Assembly (NCBI RefSeq): GCF_018614035.1
Contig: NZ_JAGGPA010000032.1
Location: 42,842-106,841 of the forward strand
DNA: 64,000 bases
Direction of reading: 5' to 3'
From: Streptomyces sp. ISL-96
GTDB taxonomy: Bacteria > Actinomycetota > Actinomycetes > Streptomycetales > Streptomycetaceae
Shown: one piece after another, positions 41,635 to 50,075 of the stretch
Numbering within the stretch: position 1 is the stretch's first letter
Layout: each line of letters opens with the position of its first letter
Notes under the pieces: model-generated
Seen by the model: only the letters and a program-made list of their open reading frames with translations
Told to the model about the DNA's origin: nothing
Databases searched by the model: none
Made by a program: the position numbers and the translations under genes

Positions 41635-43677
41635 TTACGGTCCGGACAGTGCCGCGGTCATGTACGACGACCACACCTGCAGCGGCAGGAAGTCGCCCCG
41701 CTCCGCCCCGGACCCACCCACACCGGTCACCGGCAGCAGACCACCCTCGCCCGGCTTGTCCCGGAAGACGGTCACGGCGGTCGACATGTCTTCGGTGCAG
41801 CCGATGAACCAGGCGGCCGGCAGCCGGTCGGTGTCGCCGGTGCGGCCCGCGGCAATGGGCGTCGCCAGTGCGCGCAGCGTGTCCGGGCCCAGGGCGTCCA
41901 CCGCCACGTCCCGCATCGCCCTGGAGACCTCACGGGCCACCTCGGTTTCCAGGACTTGCCTGCCGGGCGGCAGCTCCAGCCCCTCCAGCTGTGTGCCCCG
42001 GTAGGTGACCGCGGTGACCGAGTACGGGTCCGTCCGCCGGCCGTCCTCGGTGAAGGTGGCGTAGGCGTCGGCCATCCGGATGGCGCTCGGGGTGGAGGTG
42101 CCGACGGAGAAGGACCGCTCCAAGGGGGCCATGCTCTGCGGAAGCAGGCCCGTACTGACCGCGAGATCCCGTACCTTCTCCAGGCCGATGTCCTCACCGA
42201 GCCGGCTGTAGACACTGTCGCCGCCGTTGCCGCCGTCGCCGTCGCCGTCGTCGTCGCCGCCCGCGACCAGCGCCTCGCGCAAAGTGGTGGGAAAGCCGGT
42301 GGAGAAGGACAGGGCGCCGGTGGCGGATCGCTCCGGCAGCAGCCACGGCGTTCCGGTGGTCAAGGCGCCGGTCCCGTCGTAGAAACTGTCGGCGGTCACC
42401 GGCAGCCGCGGCAGGACCGTACCGGCCGAACGGACACCGTGCTGCAGAGCGGCGGCCAGGACGAACGGCTTGAAGGCCGAACCCACCGGCACACCCGCGG
42501 TGTCGGCGTTGTTGGTGAAGTGTTCCGTCGCGTCGGAGCCCCCGTACAGCGCCAGCACTGCCCCGTCGCCCGGGCGTATCGACGCGGCGCCGAACTGGAC
42601 ATCCCGGTCGGCGGCCCGGCGTTCGGGATCCAGTGTCTGCGCCGTGACCTTGTCCACGGTCTGCCGCAGTTGCTCCACCTTGGTTCTTTCGAAGGTCGTA
42701 CGGATCTTGTATCCGCCGCGGCCCAGATCCTCGGCGGTCAGCCCGGTACGTTTTTCGATGTACTTGTTCGCCACGTCCACCAGGTAACCGGTCTGGCCGG
42801 ACAGCCCGGTGGACACCGACTGCGGGCGCGGCTCCGGGAAGACGGTGTACTTCGCCCGCTCCTGCCACGACATGTGGCCGAGCTCCACCTGCCGGTCCAG
42901 GACGTACTTCCACCGGGCCTCAGCCCGGCGGTGGTTCGCCTCGCTCAAGGAAGGGTCGTACTGCTCCGCTCCCTTCAGCAGCGCGGCCAGCAGCGCGCTG
43001 CGCCCGGGATCCAGTTCCCGGGCGTCCATGCCGTAGTAGGCCATCGCGGCGGCCTGCACCCCATAGGCGTTGCGGCCGAACCAGCTGGTGTTGAGATACC
43101 CCTGGAGGATCTCCCGCTTGGACAGGGAACTGGACAGCTTGACCGCCAGGCACAGCTCACGCAACTTGCGGTCCACGGTCTGCTCCGGCGTCAGATACGT
43201 GTTCTTCACATACTGCTGCGTGATGGTCGAACCGCCCTGGATCTCCCCGCCGCGCGCCATGTTCACCACGGCCCGGCCCAGGCCGCCGACGGAGAATCCC
43301 GGGTCACTGTAGAAGTCGGCGTTCTCCGCCGAGATCACGGCGTTCTGCAGAGACGGCGGGATGTCGGACAGCGGGACGTTCTGCCGGTTGATCGCCCCGA
43401 CACTGACCATCTGGGTGCCGTCGGCCCAGTAATACACATTGGCTTCGGCTCGCGCGGTGGCGTTCACATCGGCGATCTGCACAGTGGAGTAGACGTAACC
43501 GACCAGAGCGGCGACCGCCGCGCAACAGATCAGCGAGAGACCGAGCAACTGGCGCCACGACGGAACAAACCGCAACAGTCCGCGACGGCCTTGGCGCGGG
43601 TAATCGAAGCGCAGCCGACGGCTCTTGCCGGAAGGCGGGTGCGGCCGCCCCCACGCTTTCGGTCCCATTCGACGCAT
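41635..43677 (-). CDS. Class A penicillin-binding protein with atypical transpeptidase motifs
   Basis: 680 residues from ATG 43677. Cytoplasmic basic N-terminus, one membrane helix ~43-66, GT51 transglycosylase ~85-265 (AVISAENADFYSDPGF with the catalytic Glu, GGSTITQQYVKN, LQGYLNTSWFGRNAYG) and a C-terminal transpeptidase. SxxK is Ser400 in GSAFKPF. The SxN box appears as SVY at 488, directly after an Asp/Gly-rich insertion, and the KTG box as RTG near 612, in the family context AGRTGDTD. The glycosyltransferase half looks intact; transpeptidase activity is uncertain. tgmB lies just upstream on the same strand. Confidence 0.9.
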   Translation of the reverse strand: MRRMGPKAWGRPHPPSGKSRRLRFDYPRQGRRGLLRFVPSWRQLLGLSLICCAAVAALVGYVYSTVQIADVNATARAEANVYYWADGTQMVSVGAINRQNVPLSDIPPSLQNAVISAENADFYSDPGFSVGGLGRAVVNMARGGEIQGGSTITQQYVKNTYLTPEQTVDRKLRELCLAVKLSSSLSKREILQGYLNTSWFGRNAYGVQAAAMAYYGMDARELDPGRSALLAALLKGAEQYDPSLSEANHRRAEARWKYVLDRQVELGHMSWQERAKYTVFPEPRPQSVSTGLSGQTGYLVDVANKYIEKRTGLTAEDLGRGGYKIRTTFERTKVEQLRQTVDKVTAQTLDPERRAADRDVQFGAASIRPGDGAVLALYGGSDATEHFTNNADTAGVPVGSAFKPFVLAAALQHGVRSAGTVLPRLPVTADSFYDGTGALTTGTPWLLPERSATGALSFSTGFPTTLREALVAGGDDDGDGDGGNGGDSVYSRLGEDIGLEKVRDLAVSTGLLPQSMAPLERSFSVGTSTPSAIRMADAYATFTEDGRRTDPYSVTAVTYRGTQLEGLELPPGRQVLETEVAREVSRAMRDVAVDALGPDTLRALATPIAAGRTGDTDRLPAAWFIGCTEDMSTAVTVFRDKPGEGGLLPVTGVGGSGAERGDFLPLQVWSSYMTAALSGP

Positions 43678-43780
43678 CACAGACGCTCGCCCTTCTCCGT
43701 ACGGTCCATCCTGCCGCTCCCTACTACGCGGTGTGACGGCGCCCTGTTCAGGGGGCCGGCGGCGCCGCCGTGAACGACTC

Positions 43781-44707
43781 TCACGTCTGCGGAGCCAGCC
43801 AGGACGCGACCGCTTCCGCGATCGGCTGGCCGGTCTCCAGTTCCACGAAGCCGAACTGACCACCCTGGTTGCACTCCAGGAACCACCAGACCTTCTCGGT
43901 GTCCTCGGCGAAATCGAAAGCCGCGTACGCGAGGCCTGCCAGCTCCGTGTAGTCGCGAACCGCCCGCGCGATGCGGTCCGGTACGCCGACGGGCTCCCAC
44001 ACGTGGCCCGTATCGCCGTAGCGTCCGTCGACCTGCCCGGGCGCGGAGAGCTTCCGGGCGGCGAACGTCCGGTCACCGACGCTCGTCAGCCGGATGTCGG
44101 CCCGTTTGGGTACGTACCGCTGAAGCAGCGTGGGGCCGGCCGCGACGTCGGCGAAATCCGTACCGGGCTCGACGAGTGCGGTGGGCAGGGAGACCGGGGG
44201 CTCGCTGCGCGGCGGCCCGGACAGGCACTTCACCACGACCTTCCCGTACTGCGCCGCGAACTGCTGGGCCACCCGCGGGAAGGTCGTGATGACGGTGGGC
44301 GGCACGGCGAAGCCGCTCTGGTGGGCGAAGCGCAACTGCCAGGGCTTGAGGCGGGCCTGCGCCGCCTGTCGGGGATGGTTCATCCAGCGTGCCGTGGTCG
44401 AGTACAGCGCCCCGTACAGGGCTTGTCCGGTCTCGGCGGTGAGCCACTGCGACGGCTCCGGGGCGTGCGCCGCGGGCTCACCGGGCCGTCGTACCCAAAC
44501 GGAGGTCAGGGCCTCGGAGCTGACCACGCGCCCGTCCGCCGACAGGTAGCAGTGGAAGTCACCACGGACGTACTCGGCCGACAGGCCGGCCTCGCCGGGG
44601 AGATCGGCGGGATCCAGGCGCACCAGCGGGACGCCCCGCTCGTGCAGCCTGGCCACCACCAGGTCGGTCGTAACGTCCTGATGGCACGTCAGAATCAACA
44701 CCGTCAT
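43781..44707 (-). CDS. tgmB: ATP-grasp ribosomal peptide maturase (SAV_5884/TgmB family)
   Basis: 308 residues from ATG 44707. MTVLILTCHQDVTTDLVVAR and VPLVRLDPADLPGEAGLSAE form the typical N-terminus; SVWVRRP and STTARWMNHPRQAAQARLKP are family signatures. The ATP-grasp body shows VVVKCLSGPPRSEPPVSLPT, LLQRYVPKRADIRLTSVGDR and the metal-binding WWFLECNQGGQFGFVE. These enzymes form omega-ester or omega-amide links between acidic and hydroxyl/amine side chains of a ribosomal precursor. The precursor gene lies 15 bp upstream. The methyltransferase that accompanies some tgm clusters is absent here. Confidence 0.92.
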   Translation of the reverse strand: MTVLILTCHQDVTTDLVVARLHERGVPLVRLDPADLPGEAGLSAEYVRGDFHCYLSADGRVVSSEALTSVWVRRPGEPAAHAPEPSQWLTAETGQALYGALYSTTARWMNHPRQAAQARLKPWQLRFAHQSGFAVPPTVITTFPRVAQQFAAQYGKVVVKCLSGPPRSEPPVSLPTALVEPGTDFADVAAGPTLLQRYVPKRADIRLTSVGDRTFAARKLSAPGQVDGRYGDTGHVWEPVGVPDRIARAVRDYTELAGLAYAAFDFAEDTEKVWWFLECNQGGQFGFVELETGQPIAEAVASWLAPQT

Positions 44708-44722
44708 CGGCGTGCCGGCCGG

Positions 44723-44920
44723 TCAGTCGTCGAAGTGCGTCTGGGAACCGGCCGTGGACGTCGTGGTGCTGGTCGCCAGGAGCAGCGCCCGGTCGCTGAT
44801 GGCGGGACGCCCGTCGGACAGCACGTTCAGCTGGAGAGCGGGGCTGTATCCGTACGGAACGGGGATGCCCGCCCCCGTCCCTTCATTCTGGCGAGCGTAG
44901 TTGAGTACGAACGGTTGCAT
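44723..44920 (-). CDS. tgmA: ATP-grasp-modified RiPP precursor peptide (TgmA)
   Basis: 65 residues from ATG 44920 with GAGGGGG upstream. MQPFVLNYARQNEG is the leader start seen across the family; DGRPAIS marks its middle. The C-terminal core TSTTTSTAGSQTHFDD has six Ser/Thr before the last Thr and two terminal Asp, the donors and acceptors expected for omega-ester rings. It is upstream of and probably co-transcribed with tgmB. Ring pattern, processing site and activity of the product are unknown; no dedicated protease or exporter is adjacent. Confidence 0.9.
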   Translation of the reverse strand: MQPFVLNYARQNEGTGAGIPVPYGYSPALQLNVLSDGRPAISDRALLLATSTTTSTAGSQTHFDD

Positions 44921-45079
44921 GGGGCCCCCTCGTCGCGTGACCGGTCAGCGGTGTTCGTGGGTCAGTACGTACCGGACATGTAGGGAGTTCACTACTTTCC
45001 GCTACGCCGGCCTGGTGCGAGCCGAAGAGATCCGCGCCGCCAGGGCGCCGCAGGGCGGATCTGACAGGATTCGCGATTG

Positions 45080-45910
45080 ATGACGGAAAATCCAGGCTGT
45101 GTGATGTGTGGCGGAACGATTGCGCCCGACGGCTATTGCTGGGACTGCGGTGAGGCGCAGCCGGCCTTCCGCTCGCACATGGAGATTACGGCGGATGACG
45201 GTGCGGCGGGAGTCAGCGACCGGGGCAAGCGACGCGGCACCAACGCGGACGCCATGGCGTTGACGACGACCGGGAGGTGGACGATCGGTGTCGTCTGCGA
45301 CGGCGTTTCCATGTCGCCACGCGCGGAACGAGCCGCTCAAGTCGCGGCCGAAGTCGGCATGACAACCCTCGCGGCACGGCTGGGGGCGGCTGCTCTGCCG
45401 GAGGTCGCGCTCAGCGATGCCGCCGTCCGGGCGAGTCGCGCGGTCACCGCCTTGGCCGCATCGGTCGATGCGGCACCGGCCTGCACATATGTGGCGGGCA
45501 TCGCCGGTCCGGAAGGGATCTGGTGCGCTTGGATCGGCGACAGCCGCGCCTACTGGCTGCCCGACGAGGGGCCAGGGATGGCGCTGACCGAGGACGACAC
45601 GGGTGACTACGAGGCTCTCACCGCTTGGCTGGGAGCCGACGCCGGCGAACCGCTACCGAGCATCCGGAGCTACCGGCCGTCGGTGCCGGGGCGGCTGCTG
45701 CTGTGCACTGACGGTCTGTGGCGGTATCTGCCCGATGCCGGTGAACTGCGGGGTGCGCTGACTTCCCCTTCCCGGCGCGCGTCCTCGCCGGGCAGCGGGC
45801 TTCTGGAAGACGCCCGAACGCTCGTCGGACACGCCCTGGACGCAGGTGGGCACGACAACGTTACGGCGCTACTCCTCCCCGTCACGGCAAGCGTGCCGAC
45901 GGCGGACTGA
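45080..45910 (+). CDS. PP2C-type protein phosphatase with N-terminal zinc ribbon
   Basis: 276 residues from ATG 45080 (AGGA upstream). The first 30 residues hold two Cys pairs, CVMCGG and CWDCGE, a zinc-ribbon-like element. A PP2C domain follows with VSDRGKRRGTNADAMAL (motif 1 region), TIGVVCDGVS, WIGDSRAYWL, LLLCTDGLWRYL and GHDNVTALLL, which retain the metal-binding Asp residues. Expected role: dephosphorylation of Ser/Thr on proteins, likely opposing an eukaryotic-type kinase. It is followed 48 bp later by an ADP-ribosylglycohydrolase gene on the same strand. Confidence 0.88.
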   Translation: MTENPGCVMCGGTIAPDGYCWDCGEAQPAFRSHMEITADDGAAGVSDRGKRRGTNADAMALTTTGRWTIGVVCDGVSMSPRAERAAQVAAEVGMTTLAARLGAAALPEVALSDAAVRASRAVTALAASVDAAPACTYVAGIAGPEGIWCAWIGDSRAYWLPDEGPGMALTEDDTGDYEALTAWLGADAGEPLPSIRSYRPSVPGRLLLCTDGLWRYLPDAGELRGALTSPSRRASSPGSGLLEDARTLVGHALDAGGHDNVTALLLPVTASVPTAD

Positions 45911-45958
45911 ACGGACGGGCCTCATCCCGTGCGATGTCGGGTCCCATAGGCTGACGCC

Positions 45959-46924
45959 GTGAAACGAATACAGCGGACCGCCGGCGCGGTCATCGGCTCC
46001 GCCGTCGGTGACGCACTCGGCGGCCCCTTCGAGTTCGGGCCGGCGGGGGCGTTCTCCGCGCGGTTCCCGGAACCCGGCGAAGACAGCGAGATGTGCGGCG
46101 GCGGTGGCTGGGACCCCGGCGAGGCCACGGACGACACACAGATGGCCGTTCTGGTGGGGGAGTCGCTGCTGGAGCGAGGCGGCCTGGAGCTGCCGGACAT
46201 CTTCGCGCGCTTCCAGCGATGGGCGGCGTCCGAGCCCAAGGACATCGGCCTGCAGACCGAGGACGTCCTCACCAACGGCATGCCGTGGGACCTGGCCGCC
46301 GCAACCCACTTCCAGGTCAGCCAACACGCCGCGGGCAACGGCTCCTTGATGCGGGCAGCCACCTCGGCGGTCTACTTCGCGGCCGGCGGCCGCGAGGACA
46401 CCATGGACGCCGCCCGCCGCATCGCTGCCCTCACCCACGGCGACCGCGCCGCCTGGGAAGGAACAGCCGTCTTCCACGAACTCATCCGGGTCACCCTCGA
46501 CGGCACCGAGCCCCTCGCCGCCCTCTCCGGCATCCTGGACCACGTCCACCCCGACCACCGCCCGCGATACGCCACGGTCCTCGCCGACGACTGGCACCCC
46601 GATCAGGCCACCGAGTTCAACGGTGCCGTCTGGCCGTGCCTGGGCTCCGCCGTCTGGGCCCTGCGTACCACGGCGAGTTACGAGCAGGCGGTACGCGCCG
46701 CGATCGACCTCGGTGGTGACACGGACACCGTCGCCGCGGTCACCGGCGCTCTGGCGGGCGCGTACCACGGACTGGACTCGATACCCACGCGCTGGACCGA
46801 TCCCCTGCACGTCCCCCTGCCGGGCTCCGGCGGACGGGTGTTGCGCCTGCCGCACCTGCTCGACCTCGCACACCACCTCGGAGCCCGACCCCCGGCCAAC
46901 ACCCTCGCGGCTCAACTCTCCTGA
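45959..46924 (+). CDS. ADP-ribosylglycohydrolase family protein
   Basis: 321 residues from GTG 45959. Family motifs: AVIGSAVGDALGGPFEFGPA at the start, the Mg-binding TDDTQMAVLVGESLLERGGL, AGNGSLMRAA, and the second metal site DLGGDTDTVAAVTGALAGAY. DraG-like enzymes remove ADP-ribose from arginine or other groups in proteins or from small molecules. No signal peptide. Together with the adjacent PP2C phosphatase it could reverse protein modifications, but partners are not visible. The last 13 bp overlap the convergent CapA-like gene. Confidence 0.92.
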   Translation: MKRIQRTAGAVIGSAVGDALGGPFEFGPAGAFSARFPEPGEDSEMCGGGGWDPGEATDDTQMAVLVGESLLERGGLELPDIFARFQRWAASEPKDIGLQTEDVLTNGMPWDLAAATHFQVSQHAAGNGSLMRAATSAVYFAAGGREDTMDAARRIAALTHGDRAAWEGTAVFHELIRVTLDGTEPLAALSGILDHVHPDHRPRYATVLADDWHPDQATEFNGAVWPCLGSAVWALRTTASYEQAVRAAIDLGGDTDTVAAVTGALAGAYHGLDSIPTRWTDPLHVPLPGSGGRVLRLPHLLDLAHHLGARPPANTLAAQLS

Positions 46925-48057
46925 CGTCGTACGACGGGGGCGGACCAGCCGAGCCTGAGGAAGCCGTCGGAGCCGGGCTCCGGCTCCACCGCCGTACCGA
47001 AGGCCTCGCCTGCCCTGGTCAGAACCTCGCACAGCCACCCGGCGTCCCGCGCCGACGCGTGGTGCAGCGACATCCGCCGGGCCTGCATGGGGGCGATCCG
47101 CAGACCGGCCAGTTCGCCCGTGCCCGCGTTCAGCGACGGAAAATACAGCAGCCGCAGGTCGTCCCGGTAGCGCTCGTACCCCGTGATTCCTTCGTAGTCG
47201 TCGACGAGATCCCCGCAGCCGTACAGGATGAGTCTGCCCCGGTAGACCTCGATCGGGCGCGGATGGTGCGAGGAGTGACCGTGGACCACGTCCACACCGC
47301 CGTCGACGAGCCGCCGTGCGAACGCGATCTGGCTCCGTGCCACCGCGTACCCCCAGTTCGACCCCCAGTGGATCGAGACGACCGTCAGATCACCGTCCCG
47401 GCGCACCGCCCGCAGCCGCCGTACGAGGGCGTCCGCGCTGCGGACCGACAGATCGGGTACGAAATCGACGCCCGGCCGGTTCTCCGTGGCCGACCAGCGC
47501 GACGGGATCCCGCTGGACGCCATCCCGCACGACAGCACGACCACCCGCCCGCCGCCCTTCGTGGCGACCGCCACCGGCCGCCGCGCCTCGGCCGCGTCCC
47601 GCCCCGCGCCGGCGGGCCCGAGCCGCGCAGCGCGCAGGACGTCCAGCGTCTCCTCCAGGCCGCGGTATCCGAAGTCGAGTACGTGGTTGTTCGCGAGCGC
47701 GCACACATCGGGCCGCGCGACGGTCAGGCACGGTACGTTCGCCGGGTGCATCCGGTAGTTCACGGCCTTGCCGGGAGCGAAATCATCGCTTGTCGTGATG
47801 CTCGTTTCCAGATTGATGACCCGGACGTCGGGTGCGACTGCTTCCATCACGTCCAGCGCCACCCCCCACGGCCAGGTGTGGTCCACGGGCGCGGGGATCG
47901 GGCCGTTGGCGGCCTCGGCGAGCGAGACGTAATCGCGGGCGTCCCGGATGTAGCCCTCACGCAGCTCCGGATCGCCCGGGTGCGGAAGGATCTGGTCGAC
48001 ACCCCGGCCCGGCATCACGTCGCCGCTCAGCAGGAGCGTCACCAGGGCCTGGCCCAT
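46912..48057 (-). CDS. CapA family protein (metallophosphatase fold)
   Basis: 381 residues from ATG 48057. It begins MGQALVTLLLSGDVMPGRGV, the conserved SGDVM metal site, with VINLETSITTSD, CALANNHVLDFGYRGLEETL, SIHWGSNWGY and the histidine-rich VVHGHSSHHPRPIEVY. CapA/PgsA proteins help make poly-gamma-glutamate capsules, but many soluble homologues exist. No signal peptide or anchor is seen here, so a cytoplasmic hydrolase role is more likely. No pgsBC-type genes adjoin. Confidence 0.9.
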   Translation of the reverse strand: MGQALVTLLLSGDVMPGRGVDQILPHPGDPELREGYIRDARDYVSLAEAANGPIPAPVDHTWPWGVALDVMEAVAPDVRVINLETSITTSDDFAPGKAVNYRMHPANVPCLTVARPDVCALANNHVLDFGYRGLEETLDVLRAARLGPAGAGRDAAEARRPVAVATKGGGRVVVLSCGMASSGIPSRWSATENRPGVDFVPDLSVRSADALVRRLRAVRRDGDLTVVSIHWGSNWGYAVARSQIAFARRLVDGGVDVVHGHSSHHPRPIEVYRGRLILYGCGDLVDDYEGITGYERYRDDLRLLYFPSLNAGTGELAGLRIAPMQARRMSLHHASARDAGWLCEVLTRAGEAFGTAVEPEPGSDGFLRLGWSAPVVRRQES

Positions 48058-48075
48058 GCCCCAATTTTATCGGCA

Positions 48076-48380
48076 TCAGGTGGTCACGGACCGTAGTGGC
48101 TTGAGTTCGATCTCCACAAACGCCAGCCATGAGCCACCGGTATTGACGACATCGTGTTCGCCACCCGCCGGGCGGGCGTACGACTGACCGGCCCGCAGCT
48201 GCGACTCGGTCACCGACCGTCGGGCGCGACCGCGCTGATCCGGCCGTCCACCACGGGCACGACCACATAGTCATACTCATGCACATGGCGGCCGGTACGC
48301 GTGCCGGGCTCGAAGTCCCAGCGTGTGACGCGCACTTGCTCGTCTTCGTGCTGCACGCTCGCACGGGCCGTTGTCGTCAT
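48076..48380 (-). pseudogene. Cupin-domain protein broken by a single-base frameshift
   Basis: ATG 48380 has an excellent site (GAGGAGAGG) and gives MTTTARASVQHEDEQVRVTR and on to RHVHEYDYVVVPVVDGRISA, then stops at 48210-48212 after 56 residues. The -1/+2 frame continues the cupin directly: VTESQLRAGQSYARPAGGEH, then DVVNTGGSWLAFVEIELKPL, to TGA at 48076. The total span is 305 nt, one short of 102 codons, so a one-base loss near 48213 explains it. Either a recent pseudogene or a sequencing error; a small cytoplasmic cupin of unknown ligand if intact. Confidence 0.75.
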
Positions 48381-48504
48381 CGGTCCTCTCCTCGCAGCAG
48401 TCGAGACTGGCGGTGCGACCGACCAGACCTACGTCGCCGCCGACACACTACGCGCGGTCCTCCGGCCGCCGCAGGTCCGGAAGCCCATGGCGAACGCCCC
48501 TGAC

Positions 48505-48957
48505 TCAGCGCTGGTAGAGGCCGACCAGTGTGCCGCTCGCCAGTTGCTGCTTGTCCACGGCCGCGTGCACGTCCGCCGCACTCGCGTCGTCGGCCAGATC
48601 CGCGGGCTCCGCGAGCGCGTAGAGGCGGAAGAAGTACCGATGAGCCTTGTCGCCGGGGGGAGGGAGCGGGCCTCCCCAGCCGGACTCGCCGAATCCGTTC
48701 ATCAGGGGCTGCCCGCCGTCGGGCGTCTGTCCGGCCTCCACGCCGGTGCTCGCGGGGTTGATGCCCGTGACGAGCCAGTGCACGAAGGTCCCGCTCGGCG
48801 CGTCGGGGTCCTCACACAGCAACAGCAGCTCCGACGTGCCGTCCGGCACTCCGGACCAGGACAGGTCGGGGGAGACGTTTTCGCCTTCCATGGCGTAGCG
48901 GCGCGGGATGAGCGCCCCGTCGTTGAATGCGGAACTCTTGAGTTCGATACCAGCCAT
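48505..48957 (-). CDS. YbhB/YbcL family (PEBP-like) protein
   Basis: 150 residues from ATG 48957; weak ribosome binding site. The phosphatidylethanolamine-binding-protein fold is clear: MAGIELKSSAFNDGALIPRR, ENVSPDLSWSGVPDGTSELL, CEDPDAPSGTFVHWLVTGI and the HRYFFRLYALAEP strand. Bacterial members are called Raf-kinase-inhibitor-like; their physiological role is not settled. The length is typical. Cytoplasmic; not obviously in an operon. Confidence 0.93.
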   Translation of the reverse strand: MAGIELKSSAFNDGALIPRRYAMEGENVSPDLSWSGVPDGTSELLLLCEDPDAPSGTFVHWLVTGINPASTGVEAGQTPDGGQPLMNGFGESGWGGPLPPPGDKAHRYFFRLYALAEPADLADDASAADVHAAVDKQQLASGTLVGLYQR

Positions 48958-49040
48958 GCGGAAGTGGTACCCCGCAGCGGTGTGGCTCTGCCGAGCCGGT
49001 CGGCAAGATGCACCGAGTGGCGCAGTCGCTCACTGCGCGT

Positions 49041-50075
49041 TCATTGCGCGACAAGCACGGCCACCCCGGTGATCCGTCCCGCCCCCAGGTCCTCCAGGGC
49101 GTGGTCGGCCAGCCGCATGGGATAGGTCGTCACCCGCACCGTGGGGCGCAGTTTCGTCACTTCGGTGAGGTACGCCCGGCCGTCCTCGCGGGTGTTCGCG
49201 GTGACACTGCGTACGGTCCGTTCCTGGAACAGGTGGCGGGCGTACTCCAGCGGCGGGATGGAGCTCAGGTGGATCCCGGCGATCGCGAGCGTGCCGCCCC
49301 GGTCCAGCGCCGCCAGCGCGACCGGCACCAGGTCCCCGGCCGGGGCGAAGAGGATCGCGGAGTCCAGCGGCTGCGGGGGCGCGTCGGCTCCGGCGGACGC
49401 CGCCCCCAGTTCCAGGGCCAGTCGCCGCGCCGTCGATGAGCGGGTGACGACGTGGACATCGGCTCCGCGGGCGATGGCGAGCTGGGCGGTCAGGTGCGCC
49501 GAGGCTCCGAATCCGTAGATGCCCAGCCGGCCGCCCGGCGGCAGGTCGGCCCGCCGAAGTGCCCGGTAGCCGATGATCCCCGCACACAGCAGGGGAGCGG
49601 CTTCTTCGTCGCTCCACCCCTCGGGCAGCCGGTAGGCGAACCGGGCGTCGACGATGATGTGGCCGGCGAATCCGCCGTCGATGTCCCAGCCGGTGTAGCG
49701 CGAGCCGGGGCACAGGTTCTCCCGTCCCGTCCGGCAGTAACGGCATTGCCCGCAGGTTCCCGCCAGCCAGGCCGCCCCCACCCGGTCACCGACGCGGAAC
49801 CCATGCCCGTCGGCGGGCCCGCACGCGACCACCTCCCCGACCACCTCGTGGCCCGGCGTGCAGTGCGGTCTGCGAGGGGCCAGGTCTCCCTCGGCCAGGT
49901 GCAGATCGGTCCGGCATACCCCGCAGACGCGCACACGCACCAACAACTCGTACGGGCCGGGCTCCGGAATCCCACGCTCCACGAGCCGCAGCGGTGCGGA
50001 CGCGATCGGCCCAGGGCGCTTGACCACCCAGGCGGATGTGGTCGTACGCCCTGACTCTCCGGCCTCTGGTTTCAC
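49041..50075 (-). CDS. Zinc-dependent alcohol dehydrogenase
   Basis: 344 residues from GTG 50075, which overlaps the grpE stop (GTGA). Medium-chain dehydrogenase: catalytic zinc ligands in VCGVCRTDLH and CTPGHEVVGE, structural zinc Cys in GTCGQCRYCRTGRENLCPGS, and an NAD(P)-binding motif GGRLGIYGFGASAHLTAQLA. It belongs to the alcohol dehydrogenase subgroup with YTGWDIDGGFAGH. Oxidises or reduces small alcohols/aldehydes. Its position as third gene after dnaK and grpE suggests it is induced with these chaperones. Confidence 0.92.
   Translation of the reverse strand: MKPEAGESGRTTTSAWVVKRPGPIASAPLRLVERGIPEPGPYELLVRVRVCGVCRTDLHLAEGDLAPRRPHCTPGHEVVGEVVACGPADGHGFRVGDRVGAAWLAGTCGQCRYCRTGRENLCPGSRYTGWDIDGGFAGHIIVDARFAYRLPEGWSDEEAAPLLCAGIIGYRALRRADLPPGGRLGIYGFGASAHLTAQLAIARGADVHVVTRSSTARRLALELGAASAGADAPPQPLDSAILFAPAGDLVPVALAALDRGGTLAIAGIHLSSIPPLEYARHLFQERTVRSVTANTREDGRAYLTEVTKLRPTVRVTTYPMRLADHALEDLGAGRITGVAVLVAQ

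Noticed and set aside
41027..41674. Long N-terminal extension of the small minus-strand gene at 40844-41026
   Set aside because: The upstream codons are Arg/Pro/Ala-rich and overlap the gene at 41149-41520 antisense; only the last 60-85 codons look protein-like.
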